This document shows positions 54,044-63,219 of a stretch of 64,000 bases of DNA, in pieces (positions within the stretch are counted from its first letter, which is position 1; every line of letters begins with the position of its first letter). A program made the position numbers and the translations under genes. Source of the stretch: Bacteroides neonati (GTDB taxonomy: Bacteria; Bacteroidota; Bacteroidia; Bacteroidales; Bacteroidaceae); NCBI RefSeq assembly GCF_000499785.1, contig NZ_HG726019.1:186001-250000 (forward strand). The letters run 5' to 3'. Below the pieces are notes generated by a model. That model was not told where the DNA came from. It ran no database searches and was given only the letters and a program-made list of their open reading frames with translations.

Positions 54044-56134
54044 CTATTTGTTAAACATTAATATACGAATTTCCTTCGGTTTTAGCTCAAGTGTCAACAC
54101 ATCGTTGTAACTCCAACTCTCTTTTAGCCCCTCTGTGTCGCCCAAGAGTGGTGACGAAAGGGTGTAATCCTTTACGCTACTGTGCACACCTATTTGTCGA
54201 TTGAGCGGAAGAGCGATCTTTTGCGGACGACTGGATGGGTTGTGCAGCGATATATAGCCCTGTTTGCCTTTCCAACCGGAGTAACCGTAAACTTCCTGGT
54301 TCAGTGGGTTACCTCCAAACATCTTTACGCGCTCGAATGTGGGGAATACCGTTCGTACCCACTTTAAACCTTCGGCCAATACATCCCAATCCGAATTGGA
54401 CAATACTTTTGTTTTTAAATACAGCTCAACAAATGCAGCACCACGGCTCAGATCCATGAATAAATAATCGCGGAACTCATCGGCCGATTCGCCCGTTGTT
54501 GTCTTCTTAGGCTCGTGATTGAATATGGAATGAATGGGAAACTTCGTATTCTCAGTTGCAAAAACCTCATGATAGACTCCATCCCGATATACCAATTCGC
54601 TACTGCGGTCTGCGCCTCCTGCTGCATCACCACAGTTGATAAGCCATACTACATCGGTGTATTGAAGCCACCAGGGGCTTAAATAGGCACCGTTGGTAAT
54701 GGCTGTATAAACATTAGGGTTTACCTTGTGCTGATTAATCATTAGCTGCATCAATCGCTCGGTTCCGGCCACCAAATAGTACATCTTTAACTCATCGTAT
54801 TTCTTGTCGTTTAAACGGATGTCATTGCAAGAGAAGCCTTGGGTGTTGAGCTGAGGCATATAAGGTGTATTGCGTCCTTCCAATTCGAAGTCGCGTGTAT
54901 TGAGATGTCCGAATAAACCGTCGTATTTAAAATAGGTAACCCCCTGCTTTGTCAACTCTATGATCCGGTTTTCCAGCTTATCCATATACTTGGGACCGGC
55001 CATCGACATGGAGAGGGAGAGTGCTTCATACCCATTTTCCCGTAATACATTGACTTGTGGTCGTGAGCCAAAAAAACAACCCGGACTAAGCCATAAGCCC
55101 AAGGAGGAACCTATTGCTTTCAATTGCTCGTGTGTGTCACTGAAGTTTGGGGAGAATTTCCGGTTGATGCTCCATACGCCGTTTGGTTTGTCCAAATCGG
55201 GTAGGGTTACGTCTTGCCAGCCATCGTCAATTGCATACACATTCAACGGAGGCACTTGACGTTCCTCGACCAATTTGTTATGAATGTACTGTACACTCTC
55301 CTGAAACAACTCTTTTGTTACTTGAGAACCAAAGTCGAACCAGCTGTTGTATTGTACTTGCAGTCGAAGTGGGCGAATGCGAATATCGTTGATATAGTCA
55401 AAAAAGGCATCATCAATATAGGCTGCATCATCGGCTGCTCCCATGATGCTTTTATAAGAATGATACGTTGTACCGGGCTTCAACTCCCTCCCCCACAGAT
55501 ATCCCAACCGCATCTGCTGATTGGTTACACTGTTGTTGGCGGCTGGAAATTCAACTCCCCAGAACGTGCCGCTTGTAATGGTGTAGATGGGTTGTCCCAG
55601 TCCGGGACTCCAATTTCCAGGTGCTTGTGCGGTAATTGCTGTTTTGGTATAAGGCTGATATGCGTCCTCGAGCGTCAAAGCATCTACGTCAATACGTTCG
55701 AGTGTTATGGCAGTATTGTTGGTAATCGATAGCTGTTTGTGTAGATAGGGTTTATCTTTAAGCAGTTCGTAACAAACGACAACTTTCAAACCATGCTTTG
55801 CGTTGAAAAGAGAGAACCGAATACCCTCCCCCGGCTTTGCACCAGTAAGTTTATAGCGTTTTGTATCCGTTACTTTGAAGTCTTTTGAGCGAAGAATGAA
55901 GTCGGTTCCTACTTTATCTGTTCCTTTCGACAGGCGAAGTACAAACTCATCGCATTCCACAGGTACCAATGTCGTATTCGTCTGTTTGTTTACAATTTCG
56001 GTGGTATGTAGAAAGCCTTTGTCTGAGAGTGTTCTGCTTAGATATTGGTTGGTTAGCTGGTAGGTTTTCTGACAGTAAGCGACAGAGCTCAGCAAACAAA
56101 GGAACAAAGATAGGGTTAATTGTTTTTTCTGCAT
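54044..56134 (-). CDS. alpha-galactosidase-like glycoside hydrolase (clan GH-D related)
   Basis: 696 aa with a signal peptide (1-21, LSSVAYC). N-terminal beta-supersandwich (about 25-260), then a TIM barrel with NVYAIDDGWQDV (about 296-307), WLSPGCFFG and the nucleophile-like VTYFKYDGLFG (about 400-410), and a C-terminal beta domain ending KEIRILMFNK. The Lys-Tyr-Asp and Asp-Asp-Gly-Trp motifs are those of GH36/GH27-type alpha-galactosidases, though the whole fits no single family I can name with certainty. Likely secreted, acting on alpha-linked galactose or N-acetylgalactosamine. Convergent with the binding-protein gene across repeat B. Confidence 0.75.
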   Translation of the reverse strand: MQKKQLTLSLFLCLLSSVAYCQKTYQLTNQYLSRTLSDKGFLHTTEIVNKQTNTTLVPVECDEFVLRLSKGTDKVGTDFILRSKDFKVTDTKRYKLTGAKPGEGIRFSLFNAKHGLKVVVCYELLKDKPYLHKQLSITNNTAITLERIDVDALTLEDAYQPYTKTAITAQAPGNWSPGLGQPIYTITSGTFWGVEFPAANNSVTNQQMRLGYLWGRELKPGTTYHSYKSIMGAADDAAYIDDAFFDYINDIRIRPLRLQVQYNSWFDFGSQVTKELFQESVQYIHNKLVEERQVPPLNVYAIDDGWQDVTLPDLDKPNGVWSINRKFSPNFSDTHEQLKAIGSSLGLWLSPGCFFGSRPQVNVLRENGYEALSLSMSMAGPKYMDKLENRIIELTKQGVTYFKYDGLFGHLNTRDFELEGRNTPYMPQLNTQGFSCNDIRLNDKKYDELKMYYLVAGTERLMQLMINQHKVNPNVYTAITNGAYLSPWWLQYTDVVWLINCGDAAGGADRSSELVYRDGVYHEVFATENTKFPIHSIFNHEPKKTTTGESADEFRDYLFMDLSRGAAFVELYLKTKVLSNSDWDVLAEGLKWVRTVFPTFERVKMFGGNPLNQEVYGYSGWKGKQGYISLHNPSSRPQKIALPLNRQIGVHSSVKDYTLSSPLLGDTEGLKESWSYNDVLTLELKPKEIRILMFNK

Positions 56135-56367
56135 TTTTCAGGTATTATGGTTTTTATAGATGACTAAATATGCTTTTCAAGATACAAATATACGCTGTTT
56201 CTTTTAAGAAACGAACTTTTCAATGGTAAAAATTACTTTCAGTATTTGCTTCGTATGCCTTTTCATAACTGATAATCCAATACGGATAGAGCGGTTTTTC
56301 AGGTATCGTATATACATGTATTTTCCAAGATTGCCTCTTGCCGTGATTTGAATGGGGTATCAATAAA

Positions 56368-56399
56368 AAATCCCCATAAACAATAGTTTATGGGGATTT
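56368..56399 (-). terminator. intrinsic terminator of the tRNA-Met gene
   Basis: AAATCCCCATAAA pairs perfectly with TTTATGGGGATTT (13 bp, 6-nt loop); the minus-strand 3' side is followed by TTTTTT-rich sequence. It lies 6 bp downstream of the tRNA. Confidence 0.85.
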
Positions 56400-56405
56400 A
56401 AGAGG

Positions 56406-56479
56406 TGGGCCATCTTGGGCTTGAACCAAGGACCTCCAGATTATGAGTCTGTTGCTCTAACCAACTGAGCTAAAAGCCC
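56406..56479 (-). tRNA. tRNA-Met (CAT)
   Basis: 74 nt without an encoded CCA. Minus strand: acceptor GGGCTTT pairs with ATGGCCC, with one T-T mismatch and one G-T pair; D arm AGCTCAGTTGGTTAGAGC; anticodon arm with loop ACTCATAA (anticodon CAT at 56443-56445); T arm CTTGGTTCAAGCCCAAG; discriminator A. Elongator Met is favoured by the overall sequence; a tRNA-Ile with modified C34 is the alternative. An independent terminator follows. Confidence 0.93.
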
Positions 56480-56562
56480 GTGCTATCTTGTTTCCTAGAA
56501 GCGGGTACAAAAATAGTACTTTTTATTAATAGATGCAAGCTTTTTAAGCAAAAAATCATGGC

Positions 56563-56874
56563 TTAAAACTTGTATTTTCGTTTCGGGTTTTTGGGAAACC
56601 ATCCCTTTTTCACGCGCTCTTCTTGCTCAAAGACCTCTTTGATAGTCCAGAAAGAAGAGAAAGCAAATACGCCCAGCAAAGAAGAGATCAGTATGTTGTC
56701 CGTGCTAAGCGAAGCGGCTACACCGGCAATACCGAGTAGTAGAAAGATCCACCAGCAGCGCGTTCCCCAGTAATATTCGGCCTTCACTACCACAGGATGG
56801 AAAAGACCAATAATGAGAAACGTACAGATGCCGATGAAAAGCCCCGCCAAATGGTAATCGTTTAAAAACTCCAT
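56563..56874 (-). CDS. DUF4491 membrane protein
   Basis: 103 aa, three membrane helices (about 10-28 LAGLFIGICTFLIIGLFHPV, 40-56 WWIFLLLGIAGVAASL, 62-80 ILISSLLGVFAFSSFW) and a basic C-terminal tail (KKGWFPKNPKRKYKF). Matches the short DUF4491 family of Bacteroidota and Firmicutes; function unknown. Its start overlaps the stop of the upstream Lrp-type regulator gene by one base, so the two form a coupled operon. Confidence 0.85.
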   Translation of the reverse strand: MEFLNDYHLAGLFIGICTFLIIGLFHPVVVKAEYYWGTRCWWIFLLLGIAGVAASLSTDNILISSLLGVFAFSSFWTIKEVFEQEERVKKGWFPKNPKRKYKF

Positions 56875-57338
56875 TATTTATCTGTACGAATTGGAATCTC
56901 TTTCTTGATGCTCTGCTCAAGCGAGATTAGTGTTTCGGTAGCTGTAACCCCCGGTATCTCTTGCATTTTATTATTCAGCAAGTCCATTAAGTGTTCGTTG
57001 TCGCATGCATATACTTTTGTTAGCATGGTGTATGGTCCCGTTGTAAAGTGGCACTCTACGATTTCGGGTATTTTATTGAGTTCGGCAACCACCGCTTTAT
57101 ACATAGAACCTTTTTCGAGCTTGATACCGACGTAGGTACATGTTCTATATCCAAGCGATTTAGGGTTGACATGGTAGCCCGAACCCACGATCACTCCCAA
57201 GTCGATCAGTCTCTGAACACGTTGATGGATAGCAGCGCGTGAAACGCCACATTCAGCAGCTACATCTTTGAAAGGGATACGGGCATTTTGTGAGATAATC
57301 TCCAGAATCTGCCGGTCGAGGTTGTCTATCTTTTCCAT
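56874..57338 (-). CDS. Lrp/AsnC-family transcriptional regulator
   Basis: 154 aa. N-terminal winged HTH (IDNLDRQILEIISQNARIPF, VAAECGVSRAAIHQRVQRL, residues 3-50) and C-terminal RAM/ASNC effector domain (about 70-145, VECHFTTGPYTMLTKVYACD, EIPGVTATETLISLEQSI). Typical feast/famine regulator binding amino acids. Likely controls its own operon with the DUF4491 protein; no operator visible. Confidence 0.95.
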   Translation of the reverse strand: MEKIDNLDRQILEIISQNARIPFKDVAAECGVSRAAIHQRVQRLIDLGVIVGSGYHVNPKSLGYRTCTYVGIKLEKGSMYKAVVAELNKIPEIVECHFTTGPYTMLTKVYACDNEHLMDLLNNKMQEIPGVTATETLISLEQSIKKEIPIRTDK

Positions 57339-57478
57339 AATTCTAATATATGTAATTTCCAGTTGTTATCAAATAGTAAGCAAATATAACGGTTTATTTT
57401 AATTTCTCTTCATAAATGAAAGAAAAAACAGAAAATTCGCACTATTTTATTTTTATTTTAGGGGTTTGAGCATAAAAA

Positions 57479-57508
57479 GAGGGTGTTCGGTAAAGACCAA
57501 ACACCCTC
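57479..57508 (-). terminator. intrinsic terminator after the FKBP pair
   Basis: GAGGGTGTT pairs with AACACCCTC, extended by an inner GGT/ACC, followed on the minus strand by TTTTT. Thirty bp past the stop codon of the isomerase gene. Confidence 0.85.
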
Positions 57509-57538
57509 GGAGTCGTAGGCTGAAAACCTATGTATTGT

Positions 57539-58405
57539 TTACTTCTCGATGTCCAACAGTTCTACTTCGAAAACCAAGGTAGAGAAAGGTTTGATTTGAC
57601 CTTGGTCTCTTGAACCATAAGCCAAGTCTTGAGGGATATAAAGTTCCCATTTAGAACCTACGGGCATCATAGTCAACGCCTCTGTCCAACCTTTGATTAC
57701 TTGGTTAGCACGGAAAGTTGCAGGCTCGTTACGTTTGTATGAGCTATCGAACTCAGTACCATCGATCAATGTTCCTTTGTAGTTAACCTTTACGCTTGAA
57801 GTATCGGCAGGGATAGCGCCTGTACCTTCTTTGATCACTTTGTATTGCAAACCGCTAGGAGTTGTTTTTACACCTTCTTTGGTTTTGTTTTCGGCAAGGA
57901 ATTTTTCGCCGGCTTCTTTGTTAGCGCCGAATGTTTTCTCCATTGCTTTAGCTTTAACAGCTTCCATAGCTGTTTGTGTATAAGCTTGAGCTTGTTCCAT
58001 AGTCATTACGCCACCTTTTTCAAGTGTACCTGCGATGAAACCTGCCAGGAAGTTTTCTTTGCTGATTGTTTGAGTAGAATCTGCACCGAATAGTTCTTGG
58101 TTGATACCTTTCATCATTTGGTTGCTGATTTGTTGTCCGATTTGGATACCAGCCATATAAGCGATATCTTTCTTGCTTGTCTTGCTTGCACCTTCGTTTA
58201 CACCTTTGATGAACTCAGCCATATAAGCTGTATCAACGTCCATGCGGCCGGTCAGATAACCTTTCAAACCTTGAGTTTGAGACATACCGATTGAGTAAGA
58301 CAATGAGTCAAGGTCTGTTTTCAGATTAGCCTTAGGGCTTTGAGCTGTACAAGAAGCCAAGCTGGCTGCAGCAGCTACTGCCATTAAAATAGTTACTTTT
58401 TTCAT
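57539..58405 (-). CDS. FKBP-type peptidyl-prolyl isomerase lipoprotein (Mip/FkpA-like)
   Basis: 288 aa. Lipoprotein signal with lipobox LASC (Cys19), an N-terminal helical dimerisation region (about 25-175; LSYSIGMSQTQGLKGYL, and GIQIGQQISNQMMKGI in a second repeat), then a C-terminal FKBP domain (about 185-288) with the active-site pattern VKVNYKGTLIDGTEFDSSY, RNEPATF and VIKGWTEALTMMPVGSKWEL, YIPQDLAYG. It catalyses cis-trans prolyl isomerisation in the periplasm or outer membrane. A paralogue lies 21 bp upstream on the same strand. Confidence 0.95.
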   Translation of the reverse strand: MKKVTILMAVAAAASLASCTAQSPKANLKTDLDSLSYSIGMSQTQGLKGYLTGRMDVDTAYMAEFIKGVNEGASKTSKKDIAYMAGIQIGQQISNQMMKGINQELFGADSTQTISKENFLAGFIAGTLEKGGVMTMEQAQAYTQTAMEAVKAKAMEKTFGANKEAGEKFLAENKTKEGVKTTPSGLQYKVIKEGTGAIPADTSSVKVNYKGTLIDGTEFDSSYKRNEPATFRANQVIKGWTEALTMMPVGSKWELYIPQDLAYGSRDQGQIKPFSTLVFEVELLDIEK

Positions 58406-58426
58406 TTTGCTTTAAGATTTTTTTAT

Positions 58427-59011
58427 TTATAATACTTCGATTAATTCTACTTCGAATACCAATGTGCTGTGAGGAGGAATCATTTCTCCGGCTCCTTGTG
58501 CACCATAAGCAAGTTCAGAAGGGATATAGAGCTTCCATTTAGAACCTTCGGGCATCAGTTGCAAGGCTTCTACCCAACCCGGAATAACTTGGTTAACACC
58601 AAATACGGCAGGCTGACCGCGCTTGATCGAGCTGTCGAATAGCGTTCCGTCAATTAGCGTACCTTCGTAGTGGCATTTCACCTGGTCGGTCGCTTTGGCC
58701 ATTTTGCCGTTGCCTTCGGTGATCACTTCGTATTGCAAACCACTGGGCAATGTAACAATATTCGCTCTTTTTTTGTTTTCTTCGAGGAATGCTTTTCCTT
58801 GCTCAATGCTCGCAGCACTCATCTTGCTCTCTAATTCTTCAAAATATGTGTTGACGATCTCGCGAGCTTCCTGGTGGCTGATAGCCGTAGGGTTTCCTTC
58901 GAGTACGTCTTTGATTGCCTGAGCAAAATCATCTACTGAGATGCCTTTGGCACCCATTCCTGATAGGTTTTGGCCAATACCGAGGCCGATAGCATAGCTA
59001 AATTTATCCAT
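58427..59011 (-). CDS. FKBP-type peptidyl-prolyl isomerase, short form
   Basis: 194 aa. A shorter paralogue of the following gene without an obvious signal peptide (MDKFSYAIGLGIGQNLSGMG), with an N-terminal helical segment (1-85) and an FKBP domain (about 90-194: VKCHYEGTLIDGTLFDSS, VIPGWVEALQLMPEGSKWKL, YIPSELAYGAQGAGEMIPPH). Probably cytoplasmic. The arrangement suggests tandem duplication with relocalisation of one product. A TACTTTTG box precedes it near 59088-59095 but lacks a clear -33 element. Confidence 0.94.
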   Translation of the reverse strand: MDKFSYAIGLGIGQNLSGMGAKGISVDDFAQAIKDVLEGNPTAISHQEAREIVNTYFEELESKMSAASIEQGKAFLEENKKRANIVTLPSGLQYEVITEGNGKMAKATDQVKCHYEGTLIDGTLFDSSIKRGQPAVFGVNQVIPGWVEALQLMPEGSKWKLYIPSELAYGAQGAGEMIPPHSTLVFEVELIEVL

Positions 59012-59131
59012 ATGTTTGTTCTTTGTCGACTTAAGAGCAACAGGTGATTGTTTATCTTACAGTCAGTTGCAAATTTGTAAATCGCAAAAGTACGTGTTTT
59101 ATTTGAATGATTTAGCATTTTAGATTTAAAA

Positions 59132-59163
59132 TTTGTTTATTCATTCATTCTATGCTACATTTG
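59132..59163 (+). promoter_or_regulatory. Bacteroides-type promoter for the sirtuin gene
   Basis: TTTG at 59132-59135 and TACATTTG at 59156-59163 with 20-bp spacing. It places the transcript start near 59170, downstream of the upstream in-frame ATG at 59133, and so supports ATG 59208 (preceded by GGAGGAG) as the real start. Confidence 0.65.
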
Positions 59164-59207
59164 CAGTGTATGTAAGATTTGCTATACGATTATTGGAGGA
59201 GAAAGTT

Positions 59208-59912
59208 ATGAAAAATTTAGTTGTCTTATCCGGTGCCGGAATGAGTGCCGAAAGTGGAATAAGTACGTTCAGAGATGCAGGCGGCCTATGGGATAAGTAT
59301 CCGGTAGAGAAGGTGGCTACTCCCGAAGGGTACAGCCGAGACCCGCAACTTGTTATCAACTTTTACAATGAGAGGCGGAAGCAGTTGACCCGGGTCGAAC
59401 CCAACCGAGGGCACGAGTTGATGGCCGAATGGGAGAAAGAGTTTAATGTGACCGTTATTACACAAAATGTAGACAACCTGCATGAGCGCGCAGGCAGTAG
59501 CTGTGTGATTCATTTGCATGGTGAGTTAACGAAGGTCTGTTCCAGTCGCGAACCACAGAATCCGCAGTATATAAAAGAACTCGAACCGCAGGAGTATGAA
59601 GTCAAGATGGGCGATTGTGCAGCCGACGGATCACAACTACGACCGTTTATCGTATGGTTCGGCGAGGCGGTTCCGCAAATAGAGACTGCTATCCGATATG
59701 TTGAGCAAGCAGACATCTTTGTCATTATAGGTACTTCGATGAATGTATACCCTGCTGCGGGATTGCTAAACTATGTGCCGCGGTCGGCACAGGTGTATCT
59801 GATTGATCCCAACAAGGTGCAGATTCAAACATCGCGTTCGATACACGTCATTCAGAAAGGAGCATCCGAGGGTATGGAGGAGTTGAGCCGATTATTGTCC
59901 GGGCTTCGTTAG
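59208..59912 (+). CDS. NAD-dependent protein deacylase (sirtuin, class III type)
   Basis: 234 aa from ATG 59208, chosen because of a GGAGGAG site 6 bp upstream and a promoter that begins after the longer ORF start. Motifs: GAGMSAESGISTFRD (9-23, NAD), YNER (53-56, the Tyr-x-x-Arg of desuccinylases/demalonylases), TQNVDNLHERAG (85-96) and catalytic His104 in IHLHGEL. The zinc site is unusual: CSSR at 111-114 and CAAD at 137-140 replace the usual two CxxC pairs, leaving only two cysteines. Removes acyl groups from lysines using NAD. Its last 21 bp overlap the 3' end of the convergent glycosyltransferase gene. Confidence 0.93.
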   Translation: MKNLVVLSGAGMSAESGISTFRDAGGLWDKYPVEKVATPEGYSRDPQLVINFYNERRKQLTRVEPNRGHELMAEWEKEFNVTVITQNVDNLHERAGSSCVIHLHGELTKVCSSREPQNPQYIKELEPQEYEVKMGDCAADGSQLRPFIVWFGEAVPQIETAIRYVEQADIFVIIGTSMNVYPAAGLLNYVPRSAQVYLIDPNKVQIQTSRSIHVIQKGASEGMEELSRLLSGLR

Positions 59913-60647
59913 CAAACGGAACACAAACCAAGCATGATGCATCACGGTGCTCCATAACCCATAATGATACACCATGATGCGAAACCGCTCCATGAGCGAT
60001 GCCTTGCGGTTTTGCGTAGTCATCCCTTCGTCCAGATAATCGATAAGGGTCAGGTGTGTGTTATGAATCGTTTTCGCCTTTTTCAGGATGCGGATACACC
60101 AATCAAAATCGGCAGAATAGCGGTAGTTTAAATTGTAGGGCTGTATGAGCGTTCGGCGGGCAATGAAGGCTTGATGGCAAACAAGCATGCCTTGCCGGAA
60201 ACTTTTCCAGGTAAGCACTTCGGGAGCCGATAACCTGCGCATGCGCAAGAAGTGTCCTTTGCCATCTACCAGTGCTGTTTCGCCATATAGTACATCGGGC
60301 AACTCGCGTCCTTTGATCGATTGCATCATCTGTTGCAACGTATCGTCCTGATGAAAGCTATCGCCTGCATTGAGAAAACAGACATACTCTCCCGTAGCCA
60401 AAGCGATGCCTTTGTTCATGGCGTCATACAATCCACGGTCGGGTTCGCTGATAAGAAGCTGAATCCGGTCGCGATACTTTTCTGCAATCGCCAACGTACG
60501 GTCTTTGGAGGCTCCGTCGATGAGAATGTATTCAATGTGATGATAGGTTTGCGAAATGACACTCTGCAAGGTAGTTTCCAACACCTGCTCGGCATTGTAA
60601 GTGACGGTAATGATCGATAGGGTAGGCAATGGGTGGTTGTTATGCAT
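59892..60647 (-). CDS. family 2 glycosyltransferase
   Basis: 251 aa, cytoplasmic/membrane-associated. GT2 opening LSIITVTYNAEQVLETTLQS (about 10-29), IEYILIDGASKDRTLAIAEK (DGxSxD, about 35-54), a DxD-like region LISEPDRGLYDAMNKGIALA (about 64-83) and LNAGDSFH (about 95-102), and a C-terminal amphipathic helix. Transfers a sugar from a nucleotide donor, likely in capsule or O-antigen assembly with the downstream-oriented GT1 and wec genes. Overlaps the upstream GT gene by 8 bp and the sirtuin 3' end by 21 bp. Confidence 0.93.
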   Translation of the reverse strand: MHNNHPLPTLSIITVTYNAEQVLETTLQSVISQTYHHIEYILIDGASKDRTLAIAEKYRDRIQLLISEPDRGLYDAMNKGIALATGEYVCFLNAGDSFHQDDTLQQMMQSIKGRELPDVLYGETALVDGKGHFLRMRRLSAPEVLTWKSFRQGMLVCHQAFIARRTLIQPYNLNYRYSADFDWCIRILKKAKTIHNTHLTLIDYLDEGMTTQNRKASLMERFRIMVYHYGLWSTVMHHAWFVFRLLTKPGQ

Positions 60648-61905
60648 ACTTTCCCGTTATTTTATTGTATACGTCGATGTACTTCTTGGCAATGATACTT
60701 TCGGAATAATGCGATACGGCCTTGCGGGCTGCCTGCTCCGAGAGAGTGGGATACTCCGATTCGGTAAGTGCCCAGTAAATGCCATTGGCAAAGTCTTCTG
60801 CCTCTTTGTAGCGAGCGATGTATCCGTTGTGCAGATGATCGATCATCTCGGGGATACCGCCTACATGAAATCCTACGCAGGGCACGCCACACGCCATGGC
60901 TTCCATGATGGTGTTGGGTAGATTCTCTTCGAGCGAGGGAGTCACGAATAAGTCGACAGCGTTGTAGATGTTTACCAGATCGTGCTCGTTGCTTACATAA
61001 TCGAGTGCATATACCGGAAAGGGTAGTAGTGATGCTAATTGCTGTGAGTGCTGTCCGAAGGCAACAATGCCGATTGTTTTTTTTGATTCGGGATGCTTCT
61101 CTACCAAGTGCTTGCACGACTCAATCAGGTAATCGATTCCTTTTCGCTTATCGGTAATCTTGACAGAGCCGAAAAGGATCAACTTTTTGTCTTGAGGCAA
61201 CCGGCATAACGACCGTGCCTCTTGCTTGTTGCGTGGGCGGAAAAGATTGGTATTAATCGGATTGGGGATGCTAAGTACAGTTTGCCCAACAAGCAGTGCA
61301 CTGTCTTGAGCTCGTTTCTTCAACCATTTGCTACAAGCGATAAAGGTAATGGGAGCTGTTTGGTACAGTGCTTTCTTTTTGCGGAAGATGCGGGTCGATA
61401 AGTCTTTCTTGTTGCCTCCTCCATAGAGGAACGGACAGTGGTGGCACTCTTCCTGATAGTGGTTGCACTCGCGTGCATGGTGGCAAATGCCGGTACAGGG
61501 CCACATATCGTGCATGGTCCATACAACGGGTTTGCCCGAAGCCAGAATTTTCCGGATGTTTGCAAGTGAAAGCATGCCTTGGTTAATCCAGTGCAGGTGA
61601 ATGATATCGGCTTGTTGAAACTCGGGAAGGGTGGTGATATCTGTTCCGGTATTGGCTATGTCGACAGCAAAAAGGTTGTTTTTCTTGAAGCGGTTGGCTT
61701 TCCAGATAACGATTCGCTCCCATACAAATTTCCATACACTCAGCCAGTTGCGATCTAGTTTGACAACACTGATTTGATCGGTTTGCTTATCGCGCACCAG
61801 CATTTTTGCTTTGATTCCGTTGTTCTTCAACGACTCCATCAAGCGGCTTGCGGCAACGGCTGCGCCACCTATCCGTTCGGAAGTATTGATAATTAGTACC
61901 CTCAT
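60640..61905 (-). CDS. family 1/4 glycosyltransferase
   Basis: 421 aa from ATG 61905 (an ORF extension to 61962 adds residues not resembling the family start). N-terminal Rossmann fold opens VLIINTSERIGGAAVAASRL, with donor-binding C-terminal fold containing LILFGSVKITDKRKGIDYLI, SLEENLPNTIMEAMACGVPC (ExxxxxxxE-type motif) and VGFHVGGIPEMI. A CHHARECNHYQEECHHCPF cluster is an insertion in the acceptor domain, possibly metal-binding. Retaining GT4 fold; acceptor unknown. Acts with the GT2 in polysaccharide synthesis. Confidence 0.92.
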   Translation of the reverse strand: MRVLIINTSERIGGAAVAASRLMESLKNNGIKAKMLVRDKQTDQISVVKLDRNWLSVWKFVWERIVIWKANRFKKNNLFAVDIANTGTDITTLPEFQQADIIHLHWINQGMLSLANIRKILASGKPVVWTMHDMWPCTGICHHARECNHYQEECHHCPFLYGGGNKKDLSTRIFRKKKALYQTAPITFIACSKWLKKRAQDSALLVGQTVLSIPNPINTNLFRPRNKQEARSLCRLPQDKKLILFGSVKITDKRKGIDYLIESCKHLVEKHPESKKTIGIVAFGQHSQQLASLLPFPVYALDYVSNEHDLVNIYNAVDLFVTPSLEENLPNTIMEAMACGVPCVGFHVGGIPEMIDHLHNGYIARYKEAEDFANGIYWALTESEYPTLSEQAARKAVSHYSESIIAKKYIDVYNKITGKYA

Positions 61906-62007
61906 TTGCCGAAATGTTTTGGCAAAAATAGCGGTTTTCCGTGAGAATCCGTACAAAGTCACGTATTATTTGTACTTTTGCCACACTTATATAAAAGTGA
62001 TGTAGAT

Positions 62008-63215
62008 ATGAAAAAGGTTCTGTTTTTAGGCTTAGGCTACATTGGCCTTCCTACGGCAGCAGTTGCTGCCAATCATGGCTTTGAGGTGATCGGGGTGGAT
62101 GTCAACCCGGTGGTGGTAGATACCATCAATCAGGGAAAGATTCATATTGTAGAACCCGATTTGGCACAAATAGTAAAGGAGGCTGTTCAACAAGGAACTC
62201 TTCGTGCCGTATCGAAACCCGAACCGGCAGATGCCTTCTTTGTGGTAGTGCCTACTCCTTTCAAACAGAATCATCGGGCGGATATTACGTATGTGGAGTC
62301 GGCTACCCGTTCGGTTATCCCTTTTCTGAAAGAGGGCGATTTGTTTGTAATCGAGTCTACCTCGCCCGTGCTTACCACCGAGCGTATGGCCGATATTATC
62401 CACAAGGAACGCCCCGAACTGAAAGGCAAAATATACATTGCTTATTGTCCCGAGCGCGTATTGCCCGGCAATACACTCTATGAGCTGGTACACAACGATC
62501 GTGTGATCGGAGGTATCAATCCCGAATCGACCGAGAAAGCCATTGAGTTTTATTCGGCTTTCGTACAAGGCAAACTACACCGCACAAATGCCCGTACGGC
62601 AGAGATGTGCAAACTTACCGAGAACTCCTCGCGCGACTCTCAGATAGCCTTCGCCAATGAACTGTCTATGATTTGCGACAAGGCGGGAGTCAATGTGTGG
62701 GAGCTTATCATGTTGGCCAATAAACATCCGCGGGTCAATATCCTGCAACCCGGATGCGGAGTGGGTGGACACTGTATTGCCGTCGATCCTTGGTTTATCG
62801 TATCAGACTATCCCGAGCAGGCGCAACTCATTAAGCGTGCCCGCGAGACGAATGACTATAAAGCCGATTGGTGTGCCAACCGCGTGATAGAAGCCTGTCA
62901 GCAATTTGTTGCCGAGAACGACCGCGAGCCTGTTGTAGCGTGTATGGGATTGGCCTTTAAACCCAATATCGACGACTTGCGCGAATCGCCTGCCAAATAC
63001 ATCGCTTCACGTATTATTTCCGAATCGCGTGCCGATGTGTTGATCGTCGAACCCAATATCAGCAAGCACCCCAGCTTCAACCTGACCGATTATCGCGAAG
63101 CTTACCGTCAGGCGGATATTGTGGTGTGGCTTGTTTGCCATACTCCGTTTATGGAGTTGCCCCGGCAGGAAGCAAAGGTGGAACTTGATTTTTGTGGTGT
63201 TCGAAAAGGGAATGG

Positions 63216-63219
<4 letters not shown>
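62008..63219 (+). CDS. wecC: UDP-N-acetyl-D-mannosamine dehydrogenase
   Basis: 403 aa from ATG 62008 (ORF extends to 61978 but the family start is [19 protein letters not shown]). Rossmann NAD motif GLGYIGLP (7-14), [30 protein letters not shown], and the catalytic Cys in [14 protein letters not shown] (about 247-260). The C-terminal domain has [16 protein letters not shown]. Oxidises UDP-ManNAc to UDP-ManNAcA for capsule or ECA-type polysaccharide. Its stop overlaps the start of the following epimerase gene (ATGATGA), so the two are coupled. Confidence 0.93.

Noticed and set aside
59133-59207. Upstream ATG extension of the sirtuin ORF
   Set aside because: The promoter places the transcript start after it, and ATG 59208 has a GGAGGAG site and the family N-terminus.
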